The notes beneath the pieces are model-generated. The model was not told where the DNA came from. It searched no databases and saw nothing but the letters and a program-made list of their open reading frames with translations. Of a DNA stretch of 45,130 nt, positions 10,243-19,312 are shown in pieces. The position numbers and the translations under genes are program-made. Origin of the DNA: an uncultured Lentisphaeria bacterium (lineage in GTDB: Bacteria; Verrucomicrobiota; Lentisphaeria; Victivallales; Victivallaceae). The stretch lies in contig CAIPAT010000226.1 in assembly GCA_903863035.1 (NCBI GenBank), positions 1 through 45,130 of the forward strand, given 5' to 3'. How positions within the stretch are numbered: position 1 is the first letter of the stretch; the number at the start of each line of letters is the position of its first letter.

Positions 10243-10265
10243 CTATCCTGTTGCTGTCAGGATAG
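10243..10265 (-). terminator. Small hairpin downstream of the 263-residue exported protein gene
   Basis: CTATCCTG and CAGGATAG form an 8-bp perfect stem around a 7-nt loop, 58 bp past the stop of the gene at 10323-11114 on the minus strand. No T-tract follows, so an intrinsic terminator is uncertain. It could instead be an mRNA-stabilising or processing element between two genes of the set. Confidence 0.3.
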
Positions 10266-10322
10266 AATCGGGGAAGCAACGGCTTTTACACTATTGCTTA
10301 TTCCCGAAAACCCTGTTTCGAA

Positions 10323-11114
10323 CTACTCGCTTTTCTGGTATTTGATGGTGAACGACCATTTGAATTTAGTTCCGGCGGGGAACACATAGGGGTCGCTTTT
10401 CCAGGCGTATTCTTCCATAAAATCAAACCGGAACTCCTTGCCGCCGTAGCCTCTGGTGTCTCCCATGTACATAATTGTTTTGTCCGGAGTGGCAAATTCG
10501 ACAATACCCTTTTCAAGGGATATCTTCAGGTTTTTAACCCCGGTTATATGCAACTGATTTTTGGCGTCGAAAACTTTCTGGAACACCGTCATCGCCTCTT
10601 TGCCGGTAACATGCATACTTTTGTAGCCGCGGTCGGCAAGCGACTCCACCGGGGCGTAGGTCAAAGAGGTGAATATCGCGCCGCTGCCTTGATATTCCGT
10701 CGTGGTTTCAACTTCATAGTCGAAATTGATTTCAAACGGTGAAAGCGTTACTTTCTCGGTGAATTTTCCGCCCGGCGCATACATGGCATTATTCATAGTG
10801 CCGGTTTTTTCAATCACAAAAGTATTGCTGCCGGTATCTTTCACCGTCGCCTGGACGGAATCATCCGTGCCTTGAAAATAACGTGCGTCATGTTTCGGCT
10901 TGTCTTTGGGTATCTGGTAGTTTCCCAGCAGTCCGATATCTTTCAGTACAGTAACATCCCCGGCTTTCAGGTTGTGAACAGAGCCGTCGGACCAAACCGT
11001 ACAGGAAAAGCCGTCGCTTTTGTAATCATACGGGGACTGGATTGGCTGCTGCGCCGATACATAATTTGCCGCCAGCACAGCGATTGAGACCATTGCGAAC
11101 CATTTTTTCAACAT
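10323..11114 (-). CDS. Exported protein of unknown function
   Basis: 263 residues with a clear signal peptide (MLKKWFAMVSIAVLAANYVSA, then QQ). I do not recognise the family. The mature part is rich in beta-strand patterns, with many aromatic and Lys residues (FTEKVTLSPFEINFDYEVE, MYMGDTRGYGG, FKWSFTIKYQ), which fits a beta-sandwich such as a glycan-binding or polysaccharide-lyase-like fold. No catalytic motif can be named. AACAGGAG lies just upstream of the ATG as a good ribosome binding site. It is placed between two full-length GH2 paralogs, 141 bp before one and 187 bp after the other, so it probably acts on the same glycan. Confidence 0.7.
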   Translation of the reverse strand: MLKKWFAMVSIAVLAANYVSAQQPIQSPYDYKSDGFSCTVWSDGSVHNLKAGDVTVLKDIGLLGNYQIPKDKPKHDARYFQGTDDSVQATVKDTGSNTFVIEKTGTMNNAMYAPGGKFTEKVTLSPFEINFDYEVETTTEYQGSGAIFTSLTYAPVESLADRGYKSMHVTGKEAMTVFQKVFDAKNQLHITGVKNLKISLEKGIVEFATPDKTIMYMGDTRGYGGKEFRFDFMEEYAWKSDPYVFPAGTKFKWSFTIKYQKSE

Positions 11115-11173
11115 TTTTTTCTCCTGTTTTTTAGCCTGAATAATTCATAACCTTATGGCGAAATACTGCAATC

Positions 11174-11255
11174 TGCTCAAAGTAAAGTCTTTGCCGATGT
11201 CCTCGCCGTAGCGCTGCTACGACTGCGGCATCGTCAAAATCTTTCTTTTTGAGCA
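11174..11255. repeat. 82-nt imperfect palindrome overlapping a 41-codon open frame
   Basis: TGCTCAAAGTAAAGTCTTTG at the left is mirrored by an imperfect complement ending CTTTCTTTTTGAGCA at 11255, with a tight centre GTAGCGCTGCTAC. Folded, it gives a long interrupted stem on either strand. On the minus strand, 11256-11131 is also an open frame of 41 codons, beginning MLKKKDFDDAAVVAALRRG and ending before the ribosome binding site of the next gene. No convincing ribosome binding site precedes it. It occupies most of the 187-bp gap between the GH2 gene and the 263-residue exported protein gene. It may be a REP/MITE-like insertion, a terminator or processing hairpin, or a small gene. No second copy was found in the window. 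Confidence 0.6.
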
Positions 11256-11301
11256 TATTTTCGTCTTTCATCCATTTTTTATGAATAATCCATGTTAGTT
11301 A

Positions 11302-14300
11302 TTATTTTTCACCGACGCCGGCGACGGTTGACGTAAACCGCTTGCGCCCGGTTATGCCGATGATGAAAGGCGTTGAATTATTGCATGACACGATATCCAT
11401 TGAGAGGATTTTTTCCTTCGGCAGCGGATTGATGAATTCGCTCATGTACAATCCGCGCTCGCCGGAACGGAACACCACGGTAGCGTTTAGCCGGTCTTTA
11501 GGCCCCCACCAGTCGGGAATTTCCTGTTCATTCGTCGCCGTAAATTCTCTGGTTTCGCCATTGGCATAATGAATGACATACTTTAGCACGGCGCCTTTGC
11601 CGGCATACATGGCGGTATGCAGGACGAAAATACTGTTAAGCGTTTCGTTGACCGGGATTCCGGTAATCTTTTCCGGGAAGTTCGAGCGTTTTTTACTTTT
11701 TATCACAATACAGCTCTTGCCATTGTTTTTTGCCGGATCAATGATTTTGAACGGCACTCCGCCCTGCAAGCGGGAAACTCCGGCCGGGATTTCCTTGAAT
11801 CCGGTGCCGAAATCAGCCCAGCCGCCCTTGCCGTCGCCTTCAATGTCATCAGTGAAACCCTGATTGGCAAATTTGCTCAGGTCAATAAAGAACGCATCCT
11901 TGTCTTCAACGTAAGTGATTTTGGAAAATCCGGTATCCGGGATAGTCAGCGCATATCTGGCTACGCCCGGCGTCAGGAAATATGTCATCACGTTTTTCAG
12001 ATACTTTCTGGCGACAGAATCCTCATTTATCCGTTTAGTGGCGCTGATCTGGGAGAAGATAATTTCACCGCTGCCGATTTTAACGTCGCACAGCACCGGT
12101 TTGATGCTGTCATTGTCCATGAATGCGGCGGTCGGGGCTACCGCGACCAGACCGATATCCAGCGGGGAAATCGCATAATCATACATCAGGCCTTTGAAAC
12201 CGCTCCACGAATCCAGATCATTCTGAACCAGGTCAGTGAATGCCGGATGGCTGGGCACGGACATGGAGACCAGCGTTGCGGAACTGCCGGAAGTGACGCT
12301 GTAATTGGCGAAGAACGGGATCTTCCCGCACATCGACTGCTCAAAGCAAAGCAGTTTGCCGCCGTCTTTCACCCACTTGTAGATATCTTCCCCGGCATCA
12401 ATCAATTTCTTGTCGAAACTGTTGGCACCGATAATCAAATATCTATAATCGCGAAGTTGCGCAAAATCCTTGAGCTGTTCTGCCTTGACTCCAAGCGCCT
12501 TCAATACTGTGCCGGTGCTGTCACCGCTCAACCCCTTAAACACATCGCCTGCTGAATCGTACAGCGCGATCTTTTCGGCCGCCGCAACCTTTTCTGAATT
12601 GATTACCGTCATGGCATAGGAATTGTCGCCCACGCGCTTGCCGTTCTTGAACAGGAAAAGCTCAAACTGTCCGCGTTTTACGCCCTGGACTTTCGGAACT
12701 GTATATCTGAGCATCTGCGATTTCTGTTCCATCTCGCCCAGTTTGCCGAAATTTATTTCCGGCAGCGTTGTAACTTCGCCGCCAAGACGAAGCTGAGGCA
12801 CTACTTTGAATTCAGCGGCTTCATTCAGGTCGTTGGTGACAAATACTTCCACTTCCTGCCGGGAGCCAGGCAGCGGATGCAGATTGAATACTCCGGCCGT
12901 CACCAGCGTGGGATTGTAAAGCCGTTCCAGTTCGAATTTCAGCGGCATGGCCACCCACATGTCTTTCTTTGCGTCCATCGGGCCGGGCAGTCCGTAGAAG
13001 TTCCTGGTACCGTCGCCGCCGCCAGAGCTTGTGCCATTGGCAATTACATCATACCAACCGGAGTTTGTATGGCCGCCAATACATTTGACTCCGGCGCGGC
13101 GATAGATTTCTACAGGGCGCTTGAAATGCATATGCGCATAGTTGTCTCTGCACTCATATTCATTCAAATACTGACGCGGCGACGAGTAATTCATCTTGCC
13201 GCGCAGGAAATAGCCGATCTCCGCTGTCGGGCTGCGCAGAAATTCGATGTATTTAGTTTTGAATTCCGGCGTGGCCGGATCCATCTGGAATGCATCCCAT
13301 AACTGTTTGGTCACCCAGCGGTAGCGAATATTGTCGCCGGGAACGCCGTATTCGCAGTCAATTTTCGGTTTAGGCGTTTTATATGCCCTGGCGGCGACTT
13401 CGGCATAACTGTTGATGTGAGCGATATTGTCCTGCCATGAGCTGGTTTCAGCACCGCGGTACTGATGGTCGTCCAGCACGTCAGTGCGTTCTTTCAGGAT
13501 TCCGGCGCTCATCGCCTCCAGGGTCTGGCGTCCGGTGGATGAACATACCGGACGGTCCTGCTTGTCCAGTTCTTTAACTTTGCCGTAAAGATAATCCAGC
13601 TTCTTGCAGTAATACCGGCCGGTATGGCCTTCGTACAATTCGTTTTCGAAAGACAGCATGCAGAAGCTGGGATGCGAGTAATAAGTATGCAGGAATTTCT
13701 CCATATGCTGCCAGGCTTTCTGGACATTGTCTACTTTGGGATCGGGGAATCCTTCCATATAGCCGTTTTGCAACCCGTCCCAGTCCACATAAATTGCCAT
13801 GCCGATTTCATCGCAAAGCAGGAAGAATGTCTCGCTGCGCATCCCCGGTCCGGAATGCGGACGGAACATATTGACGTTCAAATCCTTAAACAGTCTGATT
13901 ACTTTTTCCATGAATCCATTTTTATTGTACAGCAAATCCTGGTTAAACCAGGTGTCGAAAGTATACATCCTCGGCTTGAATTTTTTACCGTTAAAGTAAA
14001 ACCATTCGCCTTCGGCCTTGAATTCGCGGAACCCGAAACGCTCCGCGCCAATGGAGTTGCCCTTGCCGTCCTTCAGCGTCAGCATATACAGGTGCGGATT
14101 TTCCGTGCTCCAATATACCGGACTATCCAGTTTTATTTCCCCGAGGTTAACCCAGCTTCTGCCCGCATCCAGCTTTACCGGCTGCAACTCCTGAGTGGCG
14201 ATAACTTTTCCACCCTTCCAGTCGCTGATTTCCGCCGTGATTTTTTCATTCGCGGCTTTGCCCGAAACGTTAATAAGTTCCGCTTTTACCGCAATCGCGT

Positions 14301-15018
14301 TCTGCTTGAACAGGGGCGTAATGAGCATTTTACAGGAATAAACATCCGACGGAACAATCAGCAGTCGTACCGGCTCGTACAAACCGCCAATGTGGCGGCG
14401 CCAGTATTCCTTGTGTCCGGGATAGTCATATATCCTGACTGCCACTGTATTATTTCCGGCGGTTGCATAAGGCGTAATATCATACTGAACACTGTTGATC
14501 CGGGCATATTCCCGGGCTCCAGCTTTCTGCCCGTTTACCCATATCTCGATTTCGCTGGCTGCACGACGAAAATCCAGTAAGACTCTTTTGCCGGCGGCAA
14601 GCTGTTCCGAGTTCAATTCAAAACTGCGCCGGTACCACCCGATTCTGCCAGTGACAAAATCCTGACTGCGCGCCATGCCGGGATCCGCCTGATACCAGCT
14701 CCATGGCACCAGCTTGTTGTTCCAGGATGAATCGTTGAAATCTTTTTTGAAGTATCCGTCTTTCAAGCCGGCATCGTCCGGCGGATTAAAATCTTTTTCC
14801 GGAGTGCCGGTGATTGTCAGTTTCCACACGCCGTTCAGCGAAATTTGCTCCCAGTCAGATGGAATCGACGGAACCAGCAGGCCGCTCTTGTTCTGCGCTT
14901 GCGGGAACACAACTTCCTGATATGCCTTTTCTTCGGGTATGGCCAATTGGGCCATGCCGGTCAACACCGGTGTCACGGCAAACACCGCTGTACAAAGAAT
15001 CATTGCTTGCTTAAACAT
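11302..15018 (-). CDS. Exported GH2-family glycoside hydrolase, 1238 residues
   Basis: Signal peptide MFKQAMILCTAVFAVTPVLTGMA. Domain order matches the paralog at 6507-10181: jelly roll (about 55-225), Ig-like (about 226-335), TIM barrel (about 340-655), GATase-like region with YLIIGANSFD, and a C-terminal module with PDWWGPKDRLNATVVF. The probable acid/base is Glu460 (MLSFENEL), and the probable nucleophile is about Glu556 (KPKIDCEYG). The N-terminal domain has an extra loop (ADPGMARSQ) absent from the paralog. AAGGGTGAGCG before the ATG is a fitting ribosome binding site. It begins 26 bp after the stop of a prepilin-like gene. The substrate is unknown; two diverged copies in one locus suggest two linkages of one glycan. 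Confidence 0.88.
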   Translation of the reverse strand: MFKQAMILCTAVFAVTPVLTGMAQLAIPEEKAYQEVVFPQAQNKSGLLVPSIPSDWEQISLNGVWKLTITGTPEKDFNPPDDAGLKDGYFKKDFNDSSWNNKLVPWSWYQADPGMARSQDFVTGRIGWYRRSFELNSEQLAAGKRVLLDFRRAASEIEIWVNGQKAGAREYARINSVQYDITPYATAGNNTVAVRIYDYPGHKEYWRRHIGGLYEPVRLLIVPSDVYSCKMLITPLFKQNAIAVKAELINVSGKAANEKITAEISDWKGGKVIATQELQPVKLDAGRSWVNLGEIKLDSPVYWSTENPHLYMLTLKDGKGNSIGAERFGFREFKAEGEWFYFNGKKFKPRMYTFDTWFNQDLLYNKNGFMEKVIRLFKDLNVNMFRPHSGPGMRSETFFLLCDEIGMAIYVDWDGLQNGYMEGFPDPKVDNVQKAWQHMEKFLHTYYSHPSFCMLSFENELYEGHTGRYYCKKLDYLYGKVKELDKQDRPVCSSTGRQTLEAMSAGILKERTDVLDDHQYRGAETSSWQDNIAHINSYAEVAARAYKTPKPKIDCEYGVPGDNIRYRWVTKQLWDAFQMDPATPEFKTKYIEFLRSPTAEIGYFLRGKMNYSSPRQYLNEYECRDNYAHMHFKRPVEIYRRAGVKCIGGHTNSGWYDVIANGTSSGGGDGTRNFYGLPGPMDAKKDMWVAMPLKFELERLYNPTLVTAGVFNLHPLPGSRQEVEVFVTNDLNEAAEFKVVPQLRLGGEVTTLPEINFGKLGEMEQKSQMLRYTVPKVQGVKRGQFELFLFKNGKRVGDNSYAMTVINSEKVAAAEKIALYDSAGDVFKGLSGDSTGTVLKALGVKAEQLKDFAQLRDYRYLIIGANSFDKKLIDAGEDIYKWVKDGGKLLCFEQSMCGKIPFFANYSVTSGSSATLVSMSVPSHPAFTDLVQNDLDSWSGFKGLMYDYAISPLDIGLVAVAPTAAFMDNDSIKPVLCDVKIGSGEIIFSQISATKRINEDSVARKYLKNVMTYFLTPGVARYALTIPDTGFSKITYVEDKDAFFIDLSKFANQGFTDDIEGDGKGGWADFGTGFKEIPAGVSRLQGGVPFKIIDPAKNNGKSCIVIKSKKRSNFPEKITGIPVNETLNSIFVLHTAMYAGKGAVLKYVIHYANGETREFTATNEQEIPDWWGPKDRLNATVVFRSGERGLYMSEFINPLPKEKILSMDIVSCNNSTPFIIGITGRKRFTSTVAGVGEK

Positions 15019-15044
15019 CGCTCACCCTTTTTATATAGAAATTA

Positions 15045-15815
15045 TTATTTAATTCCCTGCCAGAATCTCTTGCCTTCAGCCGTAGTATCGCTGGTTGGAA
15101 TATCTTTCATCCTTTTATAGCCGACGTGACCGTCACCATACAGCACATTGATTCCTTGCGCGTGTAATCCGCCATTCATATTAAAATAGCCGAAAGCCAG
15201 CATGTAATCAGTTAATATGTAAGAGTTGGCGTACAGATTGCCGATATCCGCTGTCAGCATGGCGTCAGACAAAGTCTGCACCCTCGTTATTTTCAGCCAC
15301 TGTTTGTTTATATTTATGCTGTCGTATGTAGGACTGCCTCCAAGAAACCAGCTCATGCCGTAGGATATCGGATAGGGTCTGGTAACTCCGGCGGACCATT
15401 TATATGTAGTTGTCTGGACCGGGCAATGAAATATGGTGCCGAATTCACCGCGATTGCCATTGGTGCCGTACCAGATATAATTATTCATAGCCTGATGACC
15501 GTCGCCGCCGGGGCATGCGCCGGTTTTACTCAACGGCTTTCCGCTGGACAAGGCATACAGCATATTGCTCCAGTAGTATCCGTATTCACAAACTTGAGAT
15601 TTGGGCAGATAGCTGTCGTAATCATTGGTATAGCCGGCAAAGGCCGTGCCGATTTGTTTCTGATTGCTCGCACAGGAAATTGTTTTGGCTTTTTCCCGCG
15701 CTTTATTCAGCGCCGGGAGCAGCATTCCGGCCAAAATCGCGATGATCGCGATCACGACCAGGAGTTCGATGAGTGTGAAATTTGACCTTTTGAACAGTGA
15801 ACTTTTCTTAAACAT
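15045..15815 (-). CDS. Prepilin-like exported protein, copy 2
   Basis: 256 residues. The N-terminus has a short basic leader and the type IV prepilin/pseudopilin helix [19 protein letters not shown]. The residue before the Phe is Asn instead of the usual Gly. The middle carries Tyr- and Gly-rich strands, and the end has [17 protein letters not shown], the H-x-DG tail found in large Planctomycetota/Lentisphaerota pseudopilin families. Such proteins are cut by prepilin peptidase and sit in the inner membrane or a secretion pseudopilus. The first 60 residues are identical to those of the neighbour at 15907-16677, while the middle is strongly diverged. A GAGGTCGCTT site precedes the ATG. It lies 26 bp before the GH2 gene, suggesting the two are expressed together. 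Confidence 0.85.
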   Translation of the reverse strand: MFKKSSLFKRSNFTLIELLVVIAIIAILAGMLLPALNKAREKAKTISCASNQKQIGTAFAGYTNDYDSYLPKSQVCEYGYYWSNMLYALSSGKPLSKTGACPGGDGHQAMNNYIWYGTNGNRGEFGTIFHCPVQTTTYKWSAGVTRPYPISYGMSWFLGGSPTYDSININKQWLKITRVQTLSDAMLTADIGNLYANSYILTDYMLAFGYFNMNGGLHAQGINVLYGDGHVGYKRMKDIPTSDTTAEGKRFWQGIK

Positions 15816-15900
15816 AAGCGACCTCTTTGTCAGTTACTTGTTATGGAATTTTTAACATATTTCAATACCGTTTGTCCAGGTCTGGACAAACGGCTTGAGC
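15816..15900 (-). pseudogene. Relic of the GH20 gene's 3' end between two prepilin-like genes
   Basis: Read on the minus strand, this spacer encodes LKPFVQTWTNGIEIC and then a stop. It aligns with [16 protein letters not shown] at the C-terminus of the GH20-like protein. The identity continues down to GAGGTCGCTTATGTTTAAG, against GAGGTAGCTTATGTTTAAG at the other copy. The relic is about 20 nt shorter than the corresponding GH20 tail (16678-16784). The duplicated unit therefore was GH20 tail plus prepilin gene, and the stranded tail now serves as leader for the downstream prepilin gene. Confidence 0.75.
15868..15893. repeat. Perfect 12-bp-arm palindrome inside the GH20 relic
   Basis: CCGTTTGTCCAG and CTGGACAAACGG are exact inverted copies separated by two bases. 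It lies 14 bp past the stop of the upstream prepilin-like gene on the minus strand. No T-run follows. The corresponding part of the GH20 tail is not palindromic, so the symmetry arose after duplication. It could act as a transcription attenuator or mRNA-end stabiliser between the two prepilin genes. Confidence 0.55.
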
Positions 15901-15906
15901 ATTTTA

Positions 15907-16677
15907 TTATTGTTTAAGGCCGTTCCAGAATCTCTTGCCTTCAATAGTACCAACACTGGATGGAATGTCCCGCACTGCTTTATATGCCACATGACCGTCG
16001 CCATACAGCACATTAAGCCCTTTCGCATGCAATCCGCCATTCATATTGAAAAAACCAAAGTCTAATGTATAATTACGCCACATCCAGTCATCGGTATACA
16101 TATTGCCGAATTCCATTACCATCATGGATTCAGATAAAACCGGTACTCTGGTTATTTTCAGCCAGGGCGCGTTTACATCTGTGCCGACGTAAGGTGCGCC
16201 GCCCAGGCGCTGGTTCATGCCGTAGGATATCGGGTACTGTCTGATACTTCCGGCGGTATATTTATAAGTGTTAATCTGGGATGAACAATGAAACATAGTA
16301 CCAAATTCCCAGCGGTTGCCTTCTGCCCCGTAGCCGATATAATTATTCATAGCCTGATGACCGTCACCACCGGAACAGGCTCCGGTTTTATTCAATGGCT
16401 TGCCGCTGGAGAAGGCGTACAGGAAATTGCTCCAGTAATACCCGTATTCGCAAAGTATATTTTTGGGCAGATAACTGTTATAATCATTAGTATAGATGGC
16501 AAAGGCCGTGCCGATTTGTTTCTGATTGCTCGCACAGGAAATTGTTTTGGCTTTTTCCCGCGCTTTATTCAGCGCCGGGAGCAGCATTCCGGCCAAAATC
16601 GCTATGATCGCGATCACGACCAGGAGTTCGATGAGTGTAAAATTTGACCTTTTGAACAGTGAACTTTTCTTAAACAT
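15907..16677 (-). CDS. Prepilin-like exported protein, copy 1
   Basis: 256 residues, the same length as its neighbour. It has the same leader and [13 protein letters not shown] helix, and a matching [17 protein letters not shown] tail. Bases coding for about the first 60 residues differ from copy 2 at only two or three positions, whereas the centre (residues about 70-215) shows many substitutions. Its ATG lies inside the end of the GH20-like gene (8-bp overlap), so translation may be coupled to that gene. Probable role: a pseudopilin or surface protein of a type II secretion-like system, tied here to glycan degradation; the exact function is unknown. Confidence 0.85.
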   Translation of the reverse strand: MFKKSSLFKRSNFTLIELLVVIAIIAILAGMLLPALNKAREKAKTISCASNQKQIGTAFAIYTNDYNSYLPKNILCEYGYYWSNFLYAFSSGKPLNKTGACSGGDGHQAMNNYIGYGAEGNRWEFGTMFHCSSQINTYKYTAGSIRQYPISYGMNQRLGGAPYVGTDVNAPWLKITRVPVLSESMMVMEFGNMYTDDWMWRNYTLDFGFFNMNGGLHAKGLNVLYGDGHVAYKAVRDIPSSVGTIEGKRFWNGLKQ

Positions 16678-19102
16678 AAGCTACCTCCTTGCTGGTTGCC
16701 TGTTTTCCTTTTTTCTGGTATTCTTTATATAGACTTTTTACATATGCAATACTGTTCGAACGGGGCTGGACAAAAGGCTTGAGCGCGGCTTCGACTTCGC
16801 CCGCCGGCATAAGCCCGGCATAAATATTTCTCAAACCGGATTCCAGCGCCTCCAAATGGCGTTCCATGTCTGTAATTGTCCGCTGATACGCCTGTTCCTG
16901 ACGCAAAACATAACCACTGCCGGCCAGGCGGATGCCGGAAACACCCAGCACTACTAAGTGCGCCGACTGCGACAGCGGACGAAACTCAAGTGCGGCGATT
17001 TTCCTTTCCGGATACGGATTCCGCCACACGGTCATATAGCCTGAAAACTTGTTGGACTCTTCATTATAACCGGACCATGCCGCAATTCCGTCCGCCAGTG
17101 CTTTAGGGTGTCCCCACCAGTCGGCGGTATTAACTCCGCTGACAAACTTTATCTCGCCGGAAGTTCCGTCGGCATACAGGATTTTCATGGCTGCGATAAC
17201 AGTATCCTTCCTGGCCTGATAGGCATTGCTGAAAAAGGCGACGGCGTCATAACAGGCATTGACTTTTAGCGGCATAAGCTGTTCTCCGGCCGCCACGCGG
17301 ATATAGGCCAGAGTATTCTGATCCGGCAGATGAAATTTGATGCCGCAGAAGTTCTTTTCTCCTGATGGCAGTTTGAATGCCGCAACCGTTGCCGACATGC
17401 AGTTTCCAGCCGAACTGTTTGCGGCGCCGGATAAATTAAGCGGATGGCTGTCTCCGGCAAAATCCGCGCTGTAGATGCTTTCCGTCAACGCCCTCAACTC
17501 CCGGTCGAAAAGATTCATCGACGCAGTCATGCGCAGCATCTTCATATAATCGCACACCACCGGCGAAGCAGCCATGCCTGCGGATTCGGGAATCTCCACC
17601 TGCGCGGCGGCGTCATGGTAAACGCATTCATCCAGCGCCATCAGCTTCTGCGCAAACGTCCGTGACTGTCCGAGAAATGATGCGGCAAAGCGTTCCATAA
17701 ATTCTGAATAGCGTTCTTGCCTGACATGCCAGGAGAAGTCGGCGCCGGCCGCAATTCCCTGCCATGCGCCGGCCACCGGGCCGTTATTATTCCAGTAGGT
17801 GATCAGCACGCCCTCGCCATGATTCTCCAGTACCGTCCTGGAAAAATTCTTGTTATTCTCAAATCTGAATTTGAATGAACTGAGCGGACTGCGCCCTCCG
17901 TTCTCTTCGCTGGCGGCGGTGCCGGCGATACACTTGAACCCGTTGTCCTTGAAAAATTTGTAAAACGGATAAGGGTGATATTTGCCGGAATCGTCCTGCC
18001 GCCAGTAACGGTCAAACAGTTTTTTTCTGGCTTCATCGCAAACGCCTTCCGGATTGACTGCAATACATGGAGCTTCTGGATGTCCATCGTTGCCGCAGTA
18101 CCACCAGTCGTTGATCATGATGTCGCGCGGAAAATTTGCCAGGTCTTCCGGGTATTTAATCAGCATGTCGCCCCAGATGATGGGAATTTTACCATGGGCA
18201 ATGATCCATCTGGAAAGATCAGTATAATATTTGGTGAAAAGCTTCGCAAGTGTGCCGTCATCGGCATATTTTTGGCATTCAGGACAGAAACCGCCCTGCC
18301 GGAACACTTCATCGCCGGTAATGTGCGCGTATCTGGCGTCAGGATGGAATTCCAGCACCTCCGACCACAATTCCTGCATGAATTGAAGTGTCGCCGGATT
18401 GCTGGCGCACATTTCCGAGATATGGTCCGGCAATTCTTTCAAGTGCTCGTATTCCTTGTGCACCAGATACCGTTCGGCGTGCCCCAGTGAGTCGAGCAGC
18501 GGAATGACCTCGATAAAATTATCGACGGCGGTTTGCAGCAGTGATTGCAGTTCAGCCCGTGTATAAGCGTTCCGATGACAGATGGCATGATGTTTTTGCC
18601 AGGGGAAGCGGTCGTCGTATTCGAGCACCAGCGTGTTCAGCTTGAAATTGCTTAAATTCTCTATGACTTCCTTTGCGTGTTCCACGGTGGGCATGAAGCC
18701 GTCACCCAGGGTAATATGGAAGCCGCGCATCTTCAGGTCCGGCCAGTCGGAGATCTCAACTGTCCTGATTTCAGTTTCCCCGGCCAGCAACTGCCGCAGT
18801 GTCTTAAGTCCGTAAAACGCGCCGCGTTCATCGGCGGCCTGTATTTCAATCCGGTCTTCGCGGATGCTTAAACGATAGGCTTCCCGCTGGATTTCCAGGT
18901 CGTCGGAACCGGCGATATTCTCCTGAACCGGTTTGATTGCCAGTAAAGTCTTAACCCCGGTTTCCCCTGCCAGAGCCGCAACCTCGCGGGCCAGCCTTGC
19001 GGAACCGAAGCCGTCCACGCAGTTGAAATCTTCAGTAATTTTGAGATATTTCCCGCCAGACTGAATATTTCTAGGTTTAGGGATTATCGAATTGCAGTCC
19101 AT
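16670..19102 (-). CDS. GH20-like beta-N-acetylhexosaminidase, no signal peptide
   Basis: 810 residues. Residues about 5-115 are the GH20b-type domain (IIPKPRNIQ at the start, [18 protein letters not shown] at the end). The TIM barrel follows (about 120-470), with [11 protein letters not shown] at its start and the catalytic Asp264-Glu265 pair in [10 protein letters not shown]20 enzymes use substrate-assisted catalysis to release terminal GlcNAc or GalNAc. A C-terminal module with [15 protein letters not shown] matches the end of the two GH2 enzymes. No export signal is visible, so it probably acts on imported oligosaccharides. It follows the ROK gene by 210 bp and overlaps the first prepilin-like gene by 8 bp. 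Confidence 0.82.
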   Translation of the reverse strand: MDCNSIIPKPRNIQSGGKYLKITEDFNCVDGFGSARLAREVAALAGETGVKTLLAIKPVQENIAGSDDLEIQREAYRLSIREDRIEIQAADERGAFYGLKTLRQLLAGETEIRTVEISDWPDLKMRGFHITLGDGFMPTVEHAKEVIENLSNFKLNTLVLEYDDRFPWQKHHAICHRNAYTRAELQSLLQTAVDNFIEVIPLLDSLGHAERYLVHKEYEHLKELPDHISEMCASNPATLQFMQELWSEVLEFHPDARYAHITGDEVFRQGGFCPECQKYADDGTLAKLFTKYYTDLSRWIIAHGKIPIIWGDMLIKYPEDLANFPRDIMINDWWYCGNDGHPEAPCIAVNPEGVCDEARKKLFDRYWRQDDSGKYHPYPFYKFFKDNGFKCIAGTAASEENGGRSPLSSFKFRFENNKNFSRTVLENHGEGVLITYWNNNGPVAGAWQGIAAGADFSWHVRQERYSEFMERFAASFLGQSRTFAQKLMALDECVYHDAAAQVEIPESAGMAASPVVCDYMKMLRMTASMNLFDRELRALTESIYSADFAGDSHPLNLSGAANSSAGNCMSATVAAFKLPSGEKNFCGIKFHLPDQNTLAYIRVAAGEQLMPLKVNACYDAVAFFSNAYQARKDTVIAAMKILYADGTSGEIKFVSGVNTADWWGHPKALADGIAAWSGYNEESNKFSGYMTVWRNPYPERKIAALEFRPLSQSAHLVVLGVSGIRLAGSGYVLRQEQAYQRTITDMERHLEALESGLRNIYAGLMPAGEVEAALKPFVQPRSNSIAYVKSLYKEYQKKGKQATSKEVAYV

Positions 19103-19312
19103 TATCGCCCACTCCGTATTAGCCTTAATTTATTTTTCTATAAGAAACACAAACTTCAATTTATTCGCGTATGCTCTATAAGGTTTAAAATTTAAAATAG
19201 ATTGCGGAATTAGTGTCTTGCGCCCGTCTTTTTCCGTTCCTTCTTCAGGCGATATTCATATCACCAATCAGTCGGAACGAGAAAATCCAATCCACAATCC
19301 TGCTCGTCTATG

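Noticed and set aside
11617-12555. 312-codon plus-strand open frame opposite a GH2 gene
   Set aside because: Shadow of the GH2 reading frame, with no family likeness and no ribosome binding site.
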